DNA of 64,000 nucleotides from CBDFGK01 sp965247075 (GTDB taxonomy: Bacteria; Pseudomonadota; Gammaproteobacteria; Pseudomonadales; Halieaceae): contig CBDFGK010000003.1 in NCBI GenBank assembly GCA_965247075.1, positions 1,240,001 through 1,304,000 of the forward strand. The letters run 5' to 3'. The translations under genes were made by a program, and so were the position numbers. Under the pieces are notes generated by a model that saw only the letters and a program-made list of their open reading frames with translations, searched no databases and was not told the origin of the DNA. Shown piece after piece: positions 1 through 8,700 of the stretch. The first letter of the stretch is position 1, and each line of letters opens with the position of its first letter.

Positions 1-429
1 CTGCTCAGCATGCACTCGAGCCATCGCACCAAGAGACAGTCTCGATTCCTCAATAGCTTGCGCAACTCCAATCGGCGTATCCACCGAGCCTGGGTGCTCA
101 AGGACGAGTTCGAACACATCTGGAATTACCGTTATCGTGGCTCAGCTGAGAAGTTCCTGAAACGCTGGATGACCACCGCCCTGCGTAGCCGTATCCCCTC
201 GTTGCGCCAATTTGTCACCACGGTGCGAAATTACTTTGATAACATCGTCGCGTTCACCGATAGAAACCTGACCAATGCCGTCGGTGAAGGCCTGAACCGC
301 ATTGTCAAAATCGTCAAGAACCGAGCGTCTGGATATCGTAACCTGCACAACTTCGCCGACATGATTTACCTGACCGTTGGCGACCTCGATATTCCTGCGC
401 ATATTCCCAGCGATTTACGTACACTGTGA
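1..429 (+). pseudogene. ISL3-family transposase, C-terminal part (cut by window edge)
   Basis: The frame is open from base 1, so the gene begins outside the window; only about 142 C-terminal residues are visible. The residues resemble the end of ISL3-type DDE transposases. There is an insertion-helix region (LKDEFEHIWNY), then NAVGEGLNRIVKIVKNRASG, where the Glu fits the last catalytic residue of the DDE triad, then a YRNLHNF..MIYL tail. It catalyses cut-and-paste transposition in that family. It lies tail-to-tail with a truncated cas2-3 gene, so the element probably landed in that gene. Whether the whole transposase is intact cannot be judged here. Confidence 0.8.
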
Positions 430-540
430 GTAAGGTCCTAATCTCTATAAAACAGCATCAGGATCGTATTTCATTGGTTGGGAGATCCGGATATAGCCAT
501 TTTTCCCATTGTTATTTCCCCTATAAATTTATCTTGACTA
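1..540 (+). mobile_element. Right-hand end of an ISL3-like insertion sequence
   Basis: This spans the transposase 3' end plus about 110 bases of AT-rich non-coding sequence before recognisable cas2-3 coding resumes on the other strand. The exact element end and target duplication cannot be fixed because the other end is outside the window. The boundary near 520-548 is set by where Cas2-3 similarity stops. Confidence 0.55.
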
Positions 541-818
541 GTATAGTTCACAGGCACCACACCTTGTTCATTAAACTTATTCCTGTTCCCCACCACCCAA
601 AGAAACTGCGAGCGGCTGCGGCTTCTGATCCAGTGACATGCAACGGCGGTATTTTTGCTGGCGGTCTTTCTCAGCAGTTTTTTTACCGCGCTCAACCCCT
701 CATTGGTAATAACGGTTTGCCAGGTATTATCACCTATGCGATTGGCAAAGCTGTCCAGTACCCGCCGGGTTCGGTTGAGGGCTTTTTTCTCGCATTGTGA
801 AACAAAGGTGACCATCAT
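471..818 (-). pseudogene. cas3: Type I-F Cas2-3 (cas3), N-terminal fragment disrupted by the IS
   Basis: The 115-residue open frame starts with ATG at 818, overlapping the cas1 stop (ATGA). Residues 1 to about 93 match the Cas2-like N-terminus of the type I-F Cas2-3 fusion, with SQCEKKALNRTRRVLDSF, GDNTWQTVIT, KLLRKTASKNTAVACHWIR and NEQGVVPVN in order. The remaining 20 or so residues are unrelated and read into the insertion sequence. The HD nuclease and helicase parts (the full protein is usually over 1000 residues) are absent. They may continue beyond the left edge on the far side of the IS. As it stands the gene cannot make a Cas3 effector nuclease-helicase. Confidence 0.85.
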
Positions 819-1777
819 GCGGCTTCACCTTTGTTTTCGTGGTGCTGTAAGGCTATGGTTTTTACCTGCTCAAACATAAAATCCAGCGCTTTGTGATCGG
901 TAAATGCTTGCAGGCATTGCTGGCGAAATTCCTGTTCGGTGGCGCCTTCCTTGGCGCAGATAAATGACCAGGGCAGTACCAGCGTGTCTTTTATTAAGTC
1001 CGCCACATCAAACACCAGTGCGCCACGACGAGTTTTGCCGTGCATGACGGCGAAGCCGTGGGGGATGCCCAACACCCATAGCGTGGTTGCGGCCAACCCA
1101 TAAGCCAGATAGTTGCCGTGGTTCAAAAAGGCATTGGCAGTATCGACTGATTCTCTTTCACGCACAAAATCGCCATGTTTAGTTCTGCCGGCGGCTATTT
1201 TGTAAAGCCGTTTGGTGAGGTCGGCTTCAATTTGGAATAACTTGCTGATTTTTTGTGCCTGTTCGATTTTGGCACGAGTATTATGTAGCACGGACGTTAT
1301 ATTTTCATCATGACTATTAAATCCCGCATCTATCAAGTCACGGTCTTTTGACCAGATCGTATGCATAAACTGAATACGTGCCGTTTGAAATTGCCTGGCC
1401 GCCGACAGACGTTTTTGCTCGTCAAACCAGAAGTTCATCCAGCCCTGGACATATTCGGTAGGACGATATTCGCTTTGGGGTGACAGCCATTCAATCTCGG
1501 TGGCCATGAGCAGGGGTGTGCCGCCGCCGCCACAGAAGCCGACCAACACACCGGCCTGGGCCAGCATACGCATGGCGGCCTGGGTGATGGAGGTGCCGGT
1601 TCCCAATAGCAAGCAGGTGGTATTGGCTATCGGAATATTCCAGTACTGGCTTTCATTTTTGGCTTCCGTGAGATACAGCACGCGCCCATCTTTTTGCATC
1701 ACTCGGCATTTTTCCAAGTAATAGATATTGGCGCGTTTGGAATGCAGGATGGCTTTTAGGTCGGTTAATTGTTCCAT
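815..1777 (-). CDS. cas1: CRISPR-associated endonuclease Cas1, subtype I-F
   Basis: A 320-residue Cas1, the integrase that with Cas2 inserts new spacers into CRISPR arrays. Subtype I-F is indicated by the N-terminal SKRANIYYLEKCRV and by WNIPIANTTCLLLGTGTSIT followed by GVLVGFCGGGGTPL. The C-terminal metal-site region PHGFAVMHGKTRRGALVFD retains the expected His and Asp. The ATG at 1777 is preferred over an upstream TTG because a GGGAAAAGG stretch sits just before it. Length fits the family (about 325). It overlaps cas2-3 by 4 bases as in intact I-F loci. Its partner is broken by an IS and no csy genes or repeats are visible, so the gene is probably a relic or a distributed adaptation gene. 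Confidence 0.93.
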   Translation of the reverse strand: MEQLTDLKAILHSKRANIYYLEKCRVMQKDGRVLYLTEAKNESQYWNIPIANTTCLLLGTGTSITQAAMRMLAQAGVLVGFCGGGGTPLLMATEIEWLSPQSEYRPTEYVQGWMNFWFDEQKRLSAARQFQTARIQFMHTIWSKDRDLIDAGFNSHDENITSVLHNTRAKIEQAQKISKLFQIEADLTKRLYKIAAGRTKHGDFVRERESVDTANAFLNHGNYLAYGLAATTLWVLGIPHGFAVMHGKTRRGALVFDVADLIKDTLVLPWSFICAKEGATEQEFRQQCLQAFTDHKALDFMFEQVKTIALQHHENKGEAA

Positions 1778-1971
1778 GCCTTTTCCCAAAATAGGCTGTG
1801 CATATCTTGTTTTTTCCAGCTTTTAAATTATCTGACTCATGATTTTTACACCCTCGTATGCTCATCGGGTGAAGTTGTAGAAGAGATATAGAAGTATAAA
1901 GCGCATGGCTACGTAAAAACAATCCCACCCACCCCTGAATCGAAATCCAAACTAATCCTGTTATTCACGCC

Positions 1972-2085
1972 GTGGTTATCCGCGGGAAAATAGACATTGT
2001 CCTGCAAAAATTAATCGCCTATCCGACGATCAGCCGGGATAGCAATTTAGCAATGATTCAATACATTGAGTCCTACCTTGGCGAA
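1972..2085 (+). pseudogene. Acetylornithine deacetylase (argE) 5' scrap
   Basis: About 38 codons read IDIVLQKLIAYPTISRDSNL and onward to an IESYLGEYG segment, which resembles the N-terminus of ArgE/M20 deacetylases. After this the frame enters unrelated sequence. No metal-binding residues or catalytic domain remain. It is a leftover from rearrangement near the CRISPR/IS locus. The call rests on a short match, so it is moderate. Confidence 0.5.
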
Positions 2086-2147
2086 TACGGCAGCGCGAAC
2101 GGTTATTCCGGTACATTGCCCGCCCAGCGGTGGCCATTCCCCCCTGT

Positions 2148-2194
2148 GTGTCAACCTGATCCCATACGCCTTCTGTTTGGGATCAGGTTGACAC
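2148..2194. repeat. Perfect 17-bp inverted repeat, 13-base loop
   Basis: The left arm GTGTCAACCTGATCCCA (2148-2164) is exactly complementary to the right arm (2178-2194). It lies between the argE scrap and the 3' end of the DUF5916 gene. No T-run follows on either side, so it is not an obvious terminator. It looks like a REP-type or mobile palindrome. Confidence 0.8.
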
Positions 2195-2257
2195 CTTCCG
2201 CGGCGGGCGTAACGGAACCTGCCGGGGATGTTGAACGCCACCACCGGGGGTGCGGTA

Positions 2258-4525
2258 CTAAAACCGATAGCGGATCTTGGCGAGAATCACCTCGGCGGTC
2301 TTGTCGTCCCAGGCATTACTCCACAAGTCACCCAGGCCAAGGGAGTCTTCATTGTCGCTGAAAAATCCGCCGCGGGTGTATACCAGGTAAATGTCAGACA
2401 GGGGCGCCAGTTGATAACGATAACGAATCTGCAGTGCTGTATCGCTAACACTGAAATCCTCAACCGGTCGGCCAGAAGACACCAGGCTGCCGTTACTTGC
2501 CAGCGCGAAGCCCTCAATGGCATCAGACTGTACCGCTACCCACTGAAACTTGATTCTCACTTCCTGCTTGGAGTCAGGGTACCAGTCAAGGTTAATGCCG
2601 GTCTCTACCACATCTGATTGGTAAGTGGCCAATTGCTCGCTGCGAAAATCCCACAGTAACCACTCGTCGTACCAGATATAGCTGAGCTCGCCACTGATAT
2701 TGAAAGTGTCTGTCAGGTAATAAACTGGCTTGAATTCGATTTCGTGGGAGTACTTGTCAGTGCCCTGGTTGCCGGTCTCATAGGCCACTTCATAATTAAA
2801 ATTATCACTGCGGGGGCTGGCATAGCCAATATAGAAATTATGCTGGGGTTCCAGGCGGGCAATGCCATTGCCGCGAGTGATACGGTCATCGCGGCGGTGG
2901 GTGCTCTCCAGGTGTAAATCCGTGGAAAAGAACTCGGTGCTGCGAAAATTCCAGGCATATTGCATGGTTACGCCGGCACGCAGTTGATCGCCATTCCGGT
3001 TGGCCTCGCGCTCCGGCTTGATGCGCCAGTACGTGTTGAGAAGCGTAGACTCCTGGGGGTAGAGATTGGTGTCGCGACGGTACTCAATGGAGGTGCGAAA
3101 CCAGTCATTGCGCTTCAGAAAGCCCATGTCATTCATCTCGAAATCTTCGCCGTACCAGAGGATGTAGGCCGTGACAGAGTTTATATCGTCGGGTGCATAA
3201 CTCAGTTCGGTCCAGCCGCCATTATCCGTGTCGTCGATATCCCGGTTGCCATTGACCAGGTTGGCGTCCTGCTCGATGTCGCTGATGAACAATTGTCCCC
3301 TGGCGCGGGCGCCGCCCAGCCCCTGCCAGTCGGCATCGAAAGAATTGACCATGGCTTGTCGGTCCAGAGTGGGTTTATCCACATAGGTGAGGGAGTGCCC
3401 CAGTACCAGCGCGTCCAGCCGGGTCTGCATACGGGTGGCAATGTAGCTGCGACCATCACTGTCTCCCTCGTCATCCTCTGCTACTGCAAACACGCCATAG
3501 TCCAGATTCTGTCCGTAGTGAGACAGCTTGCCACCGGCGATAATGTCAGTTACGAAGTTGTCGCCAACATCTGGCGCGGCACCAATACGCCGCGTGTGAA
3601 TAAGCCGTCCTCCGCCGGGTACTTCGCTGTCGAACAGGGCCTGGTTCTCGGTGAAAAAAGGTCGGCGCTCGGAGAAGAAGGTTTCGAAGGCAGAGAAATT
3701 TACTACCAGGTCGTCACTTTCCACCTGGCCAAAATCCGGGTTGAGGGTGCCGGTAAATTGGGTGCCGCTATTGGGGCGCCAGACCACGTCCAGGCCGGCC
3801 TTGAGTTCATCGTCATCCACTTGCCGGTTGCGGGTGCCGGTGATGTAGGGGAACCAGTTCAGGGTAGAAGTATTCCACTGCCTTACCGTTACGTCCTGCC
3901 AGTCTGACAGGAAGGTCGGGCGCGCAAAAGATGCATTCGGGTAGGCCACCCGCAGCGATTTGTCATAGATGAAGCGCCCAAAGTAAAAGCGCATTTTTTT
4001 CCTGCCATCGGGGGCCAGGGCCATCGGTGCCACGGTCCAGGGGATAAAAATTTCGCTGTACCAGTAGTCTGAATCCTGGCTGGTTTGGGAGTACCAGGTG
4101 CCATCCCAGTCGGGCTTGTACACCTTCTCATTGTTGACAAGGCCGTCCTGCCTGGAATTGGAGATGCCGACGGTAAAATCGTAGCCAGACAGTCCATTGC
4201 CGTCGAAATCGATACTAACAATATTGCGGTCGGCCCGAATAAAGGCATCCCGGGCGAAGTGGCGTTGTATGCGCTTTACATCTGCCGGCTGGTAATTGGT
4301 AAAGCCGACATAGAGGCCGCTTGCATCGGTGTAGAGGCGCGCTTCTGTGTGGTAGGGGGAGGGTGCGCCGGTGAGAGGCTCGGTGGACACAAACCGGTCA
4401 AAAACCTGGGCCTGGTTCCACTCGGGCTCGTCGAGCACGCCATCAATGGTGATCTCGGCCCGGCTCACTACCACCGTGGTCAGTGCCAGGGCAAGGACAG
4501 CGGTATGCAGGAATCCTACGCGCAT
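2258..4525 (-). CDS. DUF5916 outer-membrane protein with N-terminal CBM9-like domain
   Basis: 755 residues. A signal peptide (about residues 1-23, ending SRA) is followed by a carbohydrate-binding family 9-like domain, with ITIDGVLDEPEWNQAQ near residue 25 and conserved acidic and aromatic residues to about 190. The rest is a DUF5916 region rich in alternating aromatic/polar stretches, ending in an aromatic residue (IRYRF), as expected of an outer-membrane beta-barrel. The FFSERRPFFTENQ motif near residue 285 is typical of the family. The molecular function is not known. Polysaccharide or peptide handling at the outer membrane is a guess from the CBM-like domain. The start is the ATG with a good signal sequence. 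A 40-codon ORF lies 9 bases upstream on the same strand. Confidence 0.85.
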   Translation of the reverse strand: MRVGFLHTAVLALALTTVVVSRAEITIDGVLDEPEWNQAQVFDRFVSTEPLTGAPSPYHTEARLYTDASGLYVGFTNYQPADVKRIQRHFARDAFIRADRNIVSIDFDGNGLSGYDFTVGISNSRQDGLVNNEKVYKPDWDGTWYSQTSQDSDYWYSEIFIPWTVAPMALAPDGRKKMRFYFGRFIYDKSLRVAYPNASFARPTFLSDWQDVTVRQWNTSTLNWFPYITGTRNRQVDDDELKAGLDVVWRPNSGTQFTGTLNPDFGQVESDDLVVNFSAFETFFSERRPFFTENQALFDSEVPGGGRLIHTRRIGAAPDVGDNFVTDIIAGGKLSHYGQNLDYGVFAVAEDDEGDSDGRSYIATRMQTRLDALVLGHSLTYVDKPTLDRQAMVNSFDADWQGLGGARARGQLFISDIEQDANLVNGNRDIDDTDNGGWTELSYAPDDINSVTAYILWYGEDFEMNDMGFLKRNDWFRTSIEYRRDTNLYPQESTLLNTYWRIKPEREANRNGDQLRAGVTMQYAWNFRSTEFFSTDLHLESTHRRDDRITRGNGIARLEPQHNFYIGYASPRSDNFNYEVAYETGNQGTDKYSHEIEFKPVYYLTDTFNISGELSYIWYDEWLLWDFRSEQLATYQSDVVETGINLDWYPDSKQEVRIKFQWVAVQSDAIEGFALASNGSLVSSGRPVEDFSVSDTALQIRYRYQLAPLSDIYLVYTRGGFFSDNEDSLGLGDLWSNAWDDKTAEVILAKIRYRF

Positions 4526-4534
4526 GCAAAGAGG

Positions 4535-4657
4535 CTACCAGAATTTATGCCCGTAAGGCAGTTGACCGAGGATATCCTTGGCAGTTTCTCTATAGGCTTC
4601 TCTAATTGCGGCCACAGCATGGTCGGCCTCTGCATTGTTTTGCTCTCTCAAATCCAT
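4535..4657 (-). CDS. Possible 40-residue protein upstream of the DUF5916 gene
   Basis: A short frame starts MDLREQNNAEADHA and ends PYGHKFW. It lies on the same strand as, and 9 bases before, the DUF5916 gene. A GGCAG stretch before the ATG could be a weak ribosome site. The sequence is charged, with no signal peptide, and I recognise no family. It may be a real small protein or a chance ORF. Confidence 0.3.
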   Translation of the reverse strand: MDLREQNNAEADHAVAAIREAYRETAKDILGQLPYGHKFW

Positions 4658-4721
4658 CTGCCTACTATAGCCCAGCCGGGATGTTTGCGCCGAAAGCCTG
4701 TACTCCTGATACACTGGCGCC

Positions 4722-5639
4722 GTGAGTTCACTAATTCCCCTGGGACCCAGCCTGACCGGAACACTGGTCGCGGCTGATCTTGAAGCCACCGTTGCTGCTT
4801 ACTGCGATTTTCTTCACACCAGTGTGATGGAGGCTTGTGAGGTGTCTGCGGTACAGGCGCAATTGTGGGGCAAGCCCGGGCTACAGGGCAGTCGCATAAT
4901 TACCTTGCAGTCAGACAGTGGCTACCCCTGGGTGCGGATAATCAGCAATCCGGATGTGATGCCGGCCAGGCCGTTTCTGGAACTGGGCTGGATGGCACTG
5001 GAAGTTCTGGTGCGCGACGTTGACCGGTTGGCCTTGCAACTGGCTGACTCCCCCTTCGAAATATACAGGCCTCCAACGGACCTGGGCGCCGCGGCAGATA
5101 TTCGGGTCATGCAGGTGATAGGCCCGGCCGGTGAGGTGCTCTACCTGACCCAGGTGAACGCCGCAGTGGAGCCCTTTGATCTTCCTGTGGCTCAGTGCGA
5201 GGTAGATCGTTTGTTTATCCCGGTCAGTTCCTGCCTGCGCAGGGATGAAGCACTATCGGTTTACAAAAAGCTGGGCGTCCATCGGAGCTGGAGCTTTGAT
5301 ACCCGTATCAATTCGGTTAACAAGGCCCACGGTCTTGATGCGTCACTGCAACACCCGGTGGCGACCGTGCAATTGGCTAGCCAATGCCTGGTAGAAATTG
5401 ACCAACTGGGCGTGGCCAAGTCACGGCCTCCCACAGCGGGTCGCCTGCCCGCCGGTATCGCTATGGTCAGTTTTTTGTTCGATAACATCGACAATATTGG
5501 GCTCAAACCGGTTTCGCCGCCGCAAACCCTGCCTGGCAAACTCTACGGTGGTCAGCGCGTCGCCGTGTGCCGAGGCGCCGGCGGCGAATTGATCGAGTTG
5601 ATTGAGGCAGTCCGCTACATTAGCGCGGGGTCAGAGTAA
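4722..5639 (+). CDS. Two-domain VOC (glyoxalase/bleomycin-resistance fold) protein
   Basis: 305 residues from a GTG start. The protein has two beta-alpha-beta-beta-beta modules, about residues 10-145 and 160-300, that fit the vicinal-oxygen-chelate fold. The first contains a variant opening (LVAADLEATVAAYCDFL) and closes with IGPAGEVLYLTQ; the second closes with CRGAGGELIELIE. These proteins bind metals or small hydrophobic ligands; the substrate cannot be told. The last residues GSE and the TAA stop come from a dispersed palindrome that has entered the 3' end (5627-5698), so the native C-terminus may be lost. The gene is convergent with the LplT/Aas-like fusion. Confidence 0.7.
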   Translation: MSSLIPLGPSLTGTLVAADLEATVAAYCDFLHTSVMEACEVSAVQAQLWGKPGLQGSRIITLQSDSGYPWVRIISNPDVMPARPFLELGWMALEVLVRDVDRLALQLADSPFEIYRPPTDLGAAADIRVMQVIGPAGEVLYLTQVNAAVEPFDLPVAQCEVDRLFIPVSSCLRRDEALSVYKKLGVHRSWSFDTRINSVNKAHGLDASLQHPVATVQLASQCLVEIDQLGVAKSRPPTAGRLPAGIAMVSFLFDNIDNIGLKPVSPPQTLPGKLYGGQRVAVCRGAGGELIELIEAVRYISAGSE

Positions 5640-5698
5640 AAACTCCACGGAGAACTTCCCGCGACCCAAAAGTCAGGGGGAGTTTTTACTCTGACCCC
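5627..5698. repeat. Dispersed palindrome (GGGGTCAGAGT family), copy 1
   Basis: The 20-bp arm GGGGTCAGAGTAAAAACTCC (5627-5646) is perfectly repeated in inverse at 5679-5698, with a 32-base loop. It provides the final Gly-Ser-Glu codons and stop of the VOC gene. It could fold into a strong hairpin and may also act as a bidirectional terminator between the convergent genes. Confidence 0.9.
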
Positions 5699-5708
5699 AT
5701 ATTTGCAT

Positions 5709-5727
5709 GGTCGAATAAATTCAACCC
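5709..5727. repeat. Short palindrome (GGTCGAATNAATTCGACC family), copy 1
   Basis: GGTCGAATAAATTCAACC is an imperfect copy of the 18-bp palindrome that is perfect at 20067-20084. It abuts the TAG stop of the minus-strand fusion gene. Confidence 0.7.
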
Positions 5728-8700
5728 TACGCTGTAACCAGGCTGCCCGCCAACCTGTTAAGCGCAGTGAAGTCAGTTTTGCCACTGCCCAGTTTGGGAA
5801 CTTCGTCAACCTGCAACACCTGGCTGGGTATCATCAGCGGCGCTATTCCCGCCGCAATCATGTTTTGCCGCAGGCTTTGCTGCAGCTCCAAACTGGTGAC
5901 CAGCACTATCACTTGCTCACCCTTCCTGGCATCTGGCACCACGGCGGCGGCGAGATCCTCCTCGGAACCTTCTTCCAAAACACTGCGGGCCTGTTCTTCA
6001 ATGCTGCTCAGGCTCACCATTTCACCGCCAATTTTGGCAAAGCGGGAATAGCGATCAACAATCACCAAAAAGCCTTCCGGGGTAATATGGCCCTTGTCGC
6101 CGGTTATGTACCAACGCATGCCATCCTGCTCGAAAATGACTTCTTGAGTTTTGACGTCATCGTGGAGATAACCGAGCATGACCTGATTGCCGGAAATCAG
6201 GATCATACCGCTCGCACCCAGCGGCAGTTCCTCGCGGCTGTCAGGGTCAACGATTTTGAAGCTGGTGCCGGGCAGCGGCAGGCCCACGCTGCCTTCGTGC
6301 TGGCCCACCTGCACCCGCCAACTGTTGGTGTCCACTGCATCGGGGACATTGACCGCCGCAACCGGTGTGGTTTCTGTGGCGCCGTAGCCCTCGAGAATAG
6401 GCTGGTTGAACTTGAGCTGAAAATCCTGACGGACCTTGGTCGGTAGCCTCTCCGCACCGGCCACAACAAACCGCAAAGACTCCAGCATAATGGGAGCCAC
6501 CTTGCGATTGCGCACATAGAGACTGAGAAAGGTGGCTGTGCCGAACAGGATTGTCGCTCGGTATTTGGCGATCGTCTGTGCGATACCCAGCACATCTGTG
6601 GGGTCTGGGTAGCAGGCCATTGGCACACCCTCAATAAGGGGCATGATCAGGGTAACGGTAAGACCAAAGGCGTGAAAAGGTGGCAGGGACGCCATCACCA
6701 CATCATCCACTCGCGTGTTCAACACGTCGGAGATCTGCTTGCAGTTGGACTGGATATTGCGGTGTGATAACACCACCCCCTTGGGTTTGCCTTCACTGCC
6801 GCTGCTAAACAGTATGGCCGCCGGATCTTCCAGCGAGCGCGGGGTTCCCTTGAGACGGTACAGAAAGCGGGCTGGCAGCAGGCTTACCTGCAGCAAACTG
6901 AGCACTAAACGCCATTGCGGAATGATCTCCCTGATGTCTTCCATGTAGAACACATCTGCATCGCCGAGCATGCCGGCAAAGTCAACGCCGCGTGCTTCCA
7001 GCCGGGTTTCAAATTGACGGGAGGTAAATACCTGTTTGATACCGGCCTCGGCAATGCCGGCACTAACCGATTCATGTGCGGCACTGAAGTTCAGGTTTAC
7101 CACCGCGCGGCCTGTGAGCATTACCGCCATATTGGCGATTGCAGCAGCATTGCTGGCCGGCAACAGCAGGCCTACGTTCTGTGCGTCTCTATCGAGATTC
7201 ATGGCACCTGAAAACGCCAGGGTAGCAGCGGCAAAACGACGTCGGGTCAGTTTGACTTCGGAGGCGTCTACCGTGCAGATATCACCGGGGTGGCGTTTGA
7301 CGACCCTGAGCCAGGCCAGCGGCAGCGGGTCCAGGGTTTTGGTATAGGATTCCCAGGCAGTAATGGAGAGGTCGAACACCTTTTGTTTCAGGTAGTCCGC
7401 CTTGGTGCTCAGTGGCAGTGGCTTGCCGAAGGCGATAATCAAATCCCGGCGCAGGCTTGGCGCTCGTGAATCGCGCAGGCCTTCATCGGCCCGGGAAAAG
7501 CTGCTACCCCATAGTCCGCGCAAGTAAAAGGGAATAATGATGCCATTTTCAACCCCTGCCACGGCTTGTTCATAGGCATTGCCAAATTCTCCCAGTTGAC
7601 CGTTGCCACTCACACCCTCTTCGGGAAACAGGCACACCACTTCACCTTGTTGCAGGAGCCCGGTGATTTTCTGTTGAGCTTTCTCACCTTTGCCCGATAT
7701 TGCAGCGGTGCCGGTCAGTTTGAAAAATAATTTCATAAACCAACTTGTGGCCACATGCTGTTCCAGCACAAAACGCACCTGCCGGGGGCAGGCCACTTGC
7801 ACAAGGGCCCAGTCTACCCATGAGGTGTGATTGCCTAATAACAGCACGGCACCTGAACGTGGCAAATTTTCAAATCCCAGTACTTCAAAGCGATAGCGCC
7901 GCTTGAGTATGGCCAGTGAGATGATTCTGGTGAGAGAGTGGGGCAGTTCCCGCACGGTGTAGCCGGCTCCGACGGCGGCCACTACCGCCATGGCGTAAAA
8001 CAGATTGGCACTGTCTATGCCCTGCTTTTTGACGGCGACCCCGACTGCCAGCCCAAGCAGCATACCAATGGCCTGAAACCAATGGCGGCCCGCAGAGATC
8101 GTACCGAGCTGTCCCGCTGGTGCGTGAAATTGGATCAGGGTGGTGAGGGGCACAATAAACAAGCCGCCAAAAATGCCGATGGCAATTAGTGCCAGAGTCA
8201 GGCCGAGGGTGGTTTCCAGCGAGGGCACCAGTGCCAGTAATAGTGCAATTGCCAGCGCCGCAAAAGGAATCAGGCCGGTTTCCAGATGTTGGCGGGAAAT
8301 TCGTCCTGCCAGCAGTGCACCGGCGATAATTCCCAGCGCTGTGTATACCAATATCATCGGCCCCGTAGACCCAATGCCGACCTGGGAGGCTTGTCGCGCC
8401 AGGGATGGCAGGGCAACCAGCACAATCTGGGCGACAGTCCAAAATGTCGCCAGGCCTACAACTGCAGAGCGTATTGAGCGCTGCTTTCGCAACAACTGCA
8501 GGTTGGTGCGTAAATAGTGCAAGCGAAAGTACGAACTGGCTGCAAATTTGGTTTCCGAGGCGGCTGCGTGATGTTCCTGCAGGCGAAAACTCAACAACCA
8601 GGCGGCAGCAGACAGCAGCACCAGCAGCCAGGCGGCAGGTGCGACCTTTTGCAATATTGCGCCGGAATCAAGATTTGTACTGTCACCGAGTAGCGTGTTG

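Noticed and set aside
1778..2147. Search for a CRISPR array or leader next to cas1
   Set aside because: No 28-bp I-F-type repeat or any regular direct repeat is present; only an argE scrap and a palindrome follow.
2960..3907. Plus-strand ORF of 315 codons opposite the DUF5916 gene
   Set aside because: Shadow of a high-GC gene on the other strand; no ribosome site or family features.
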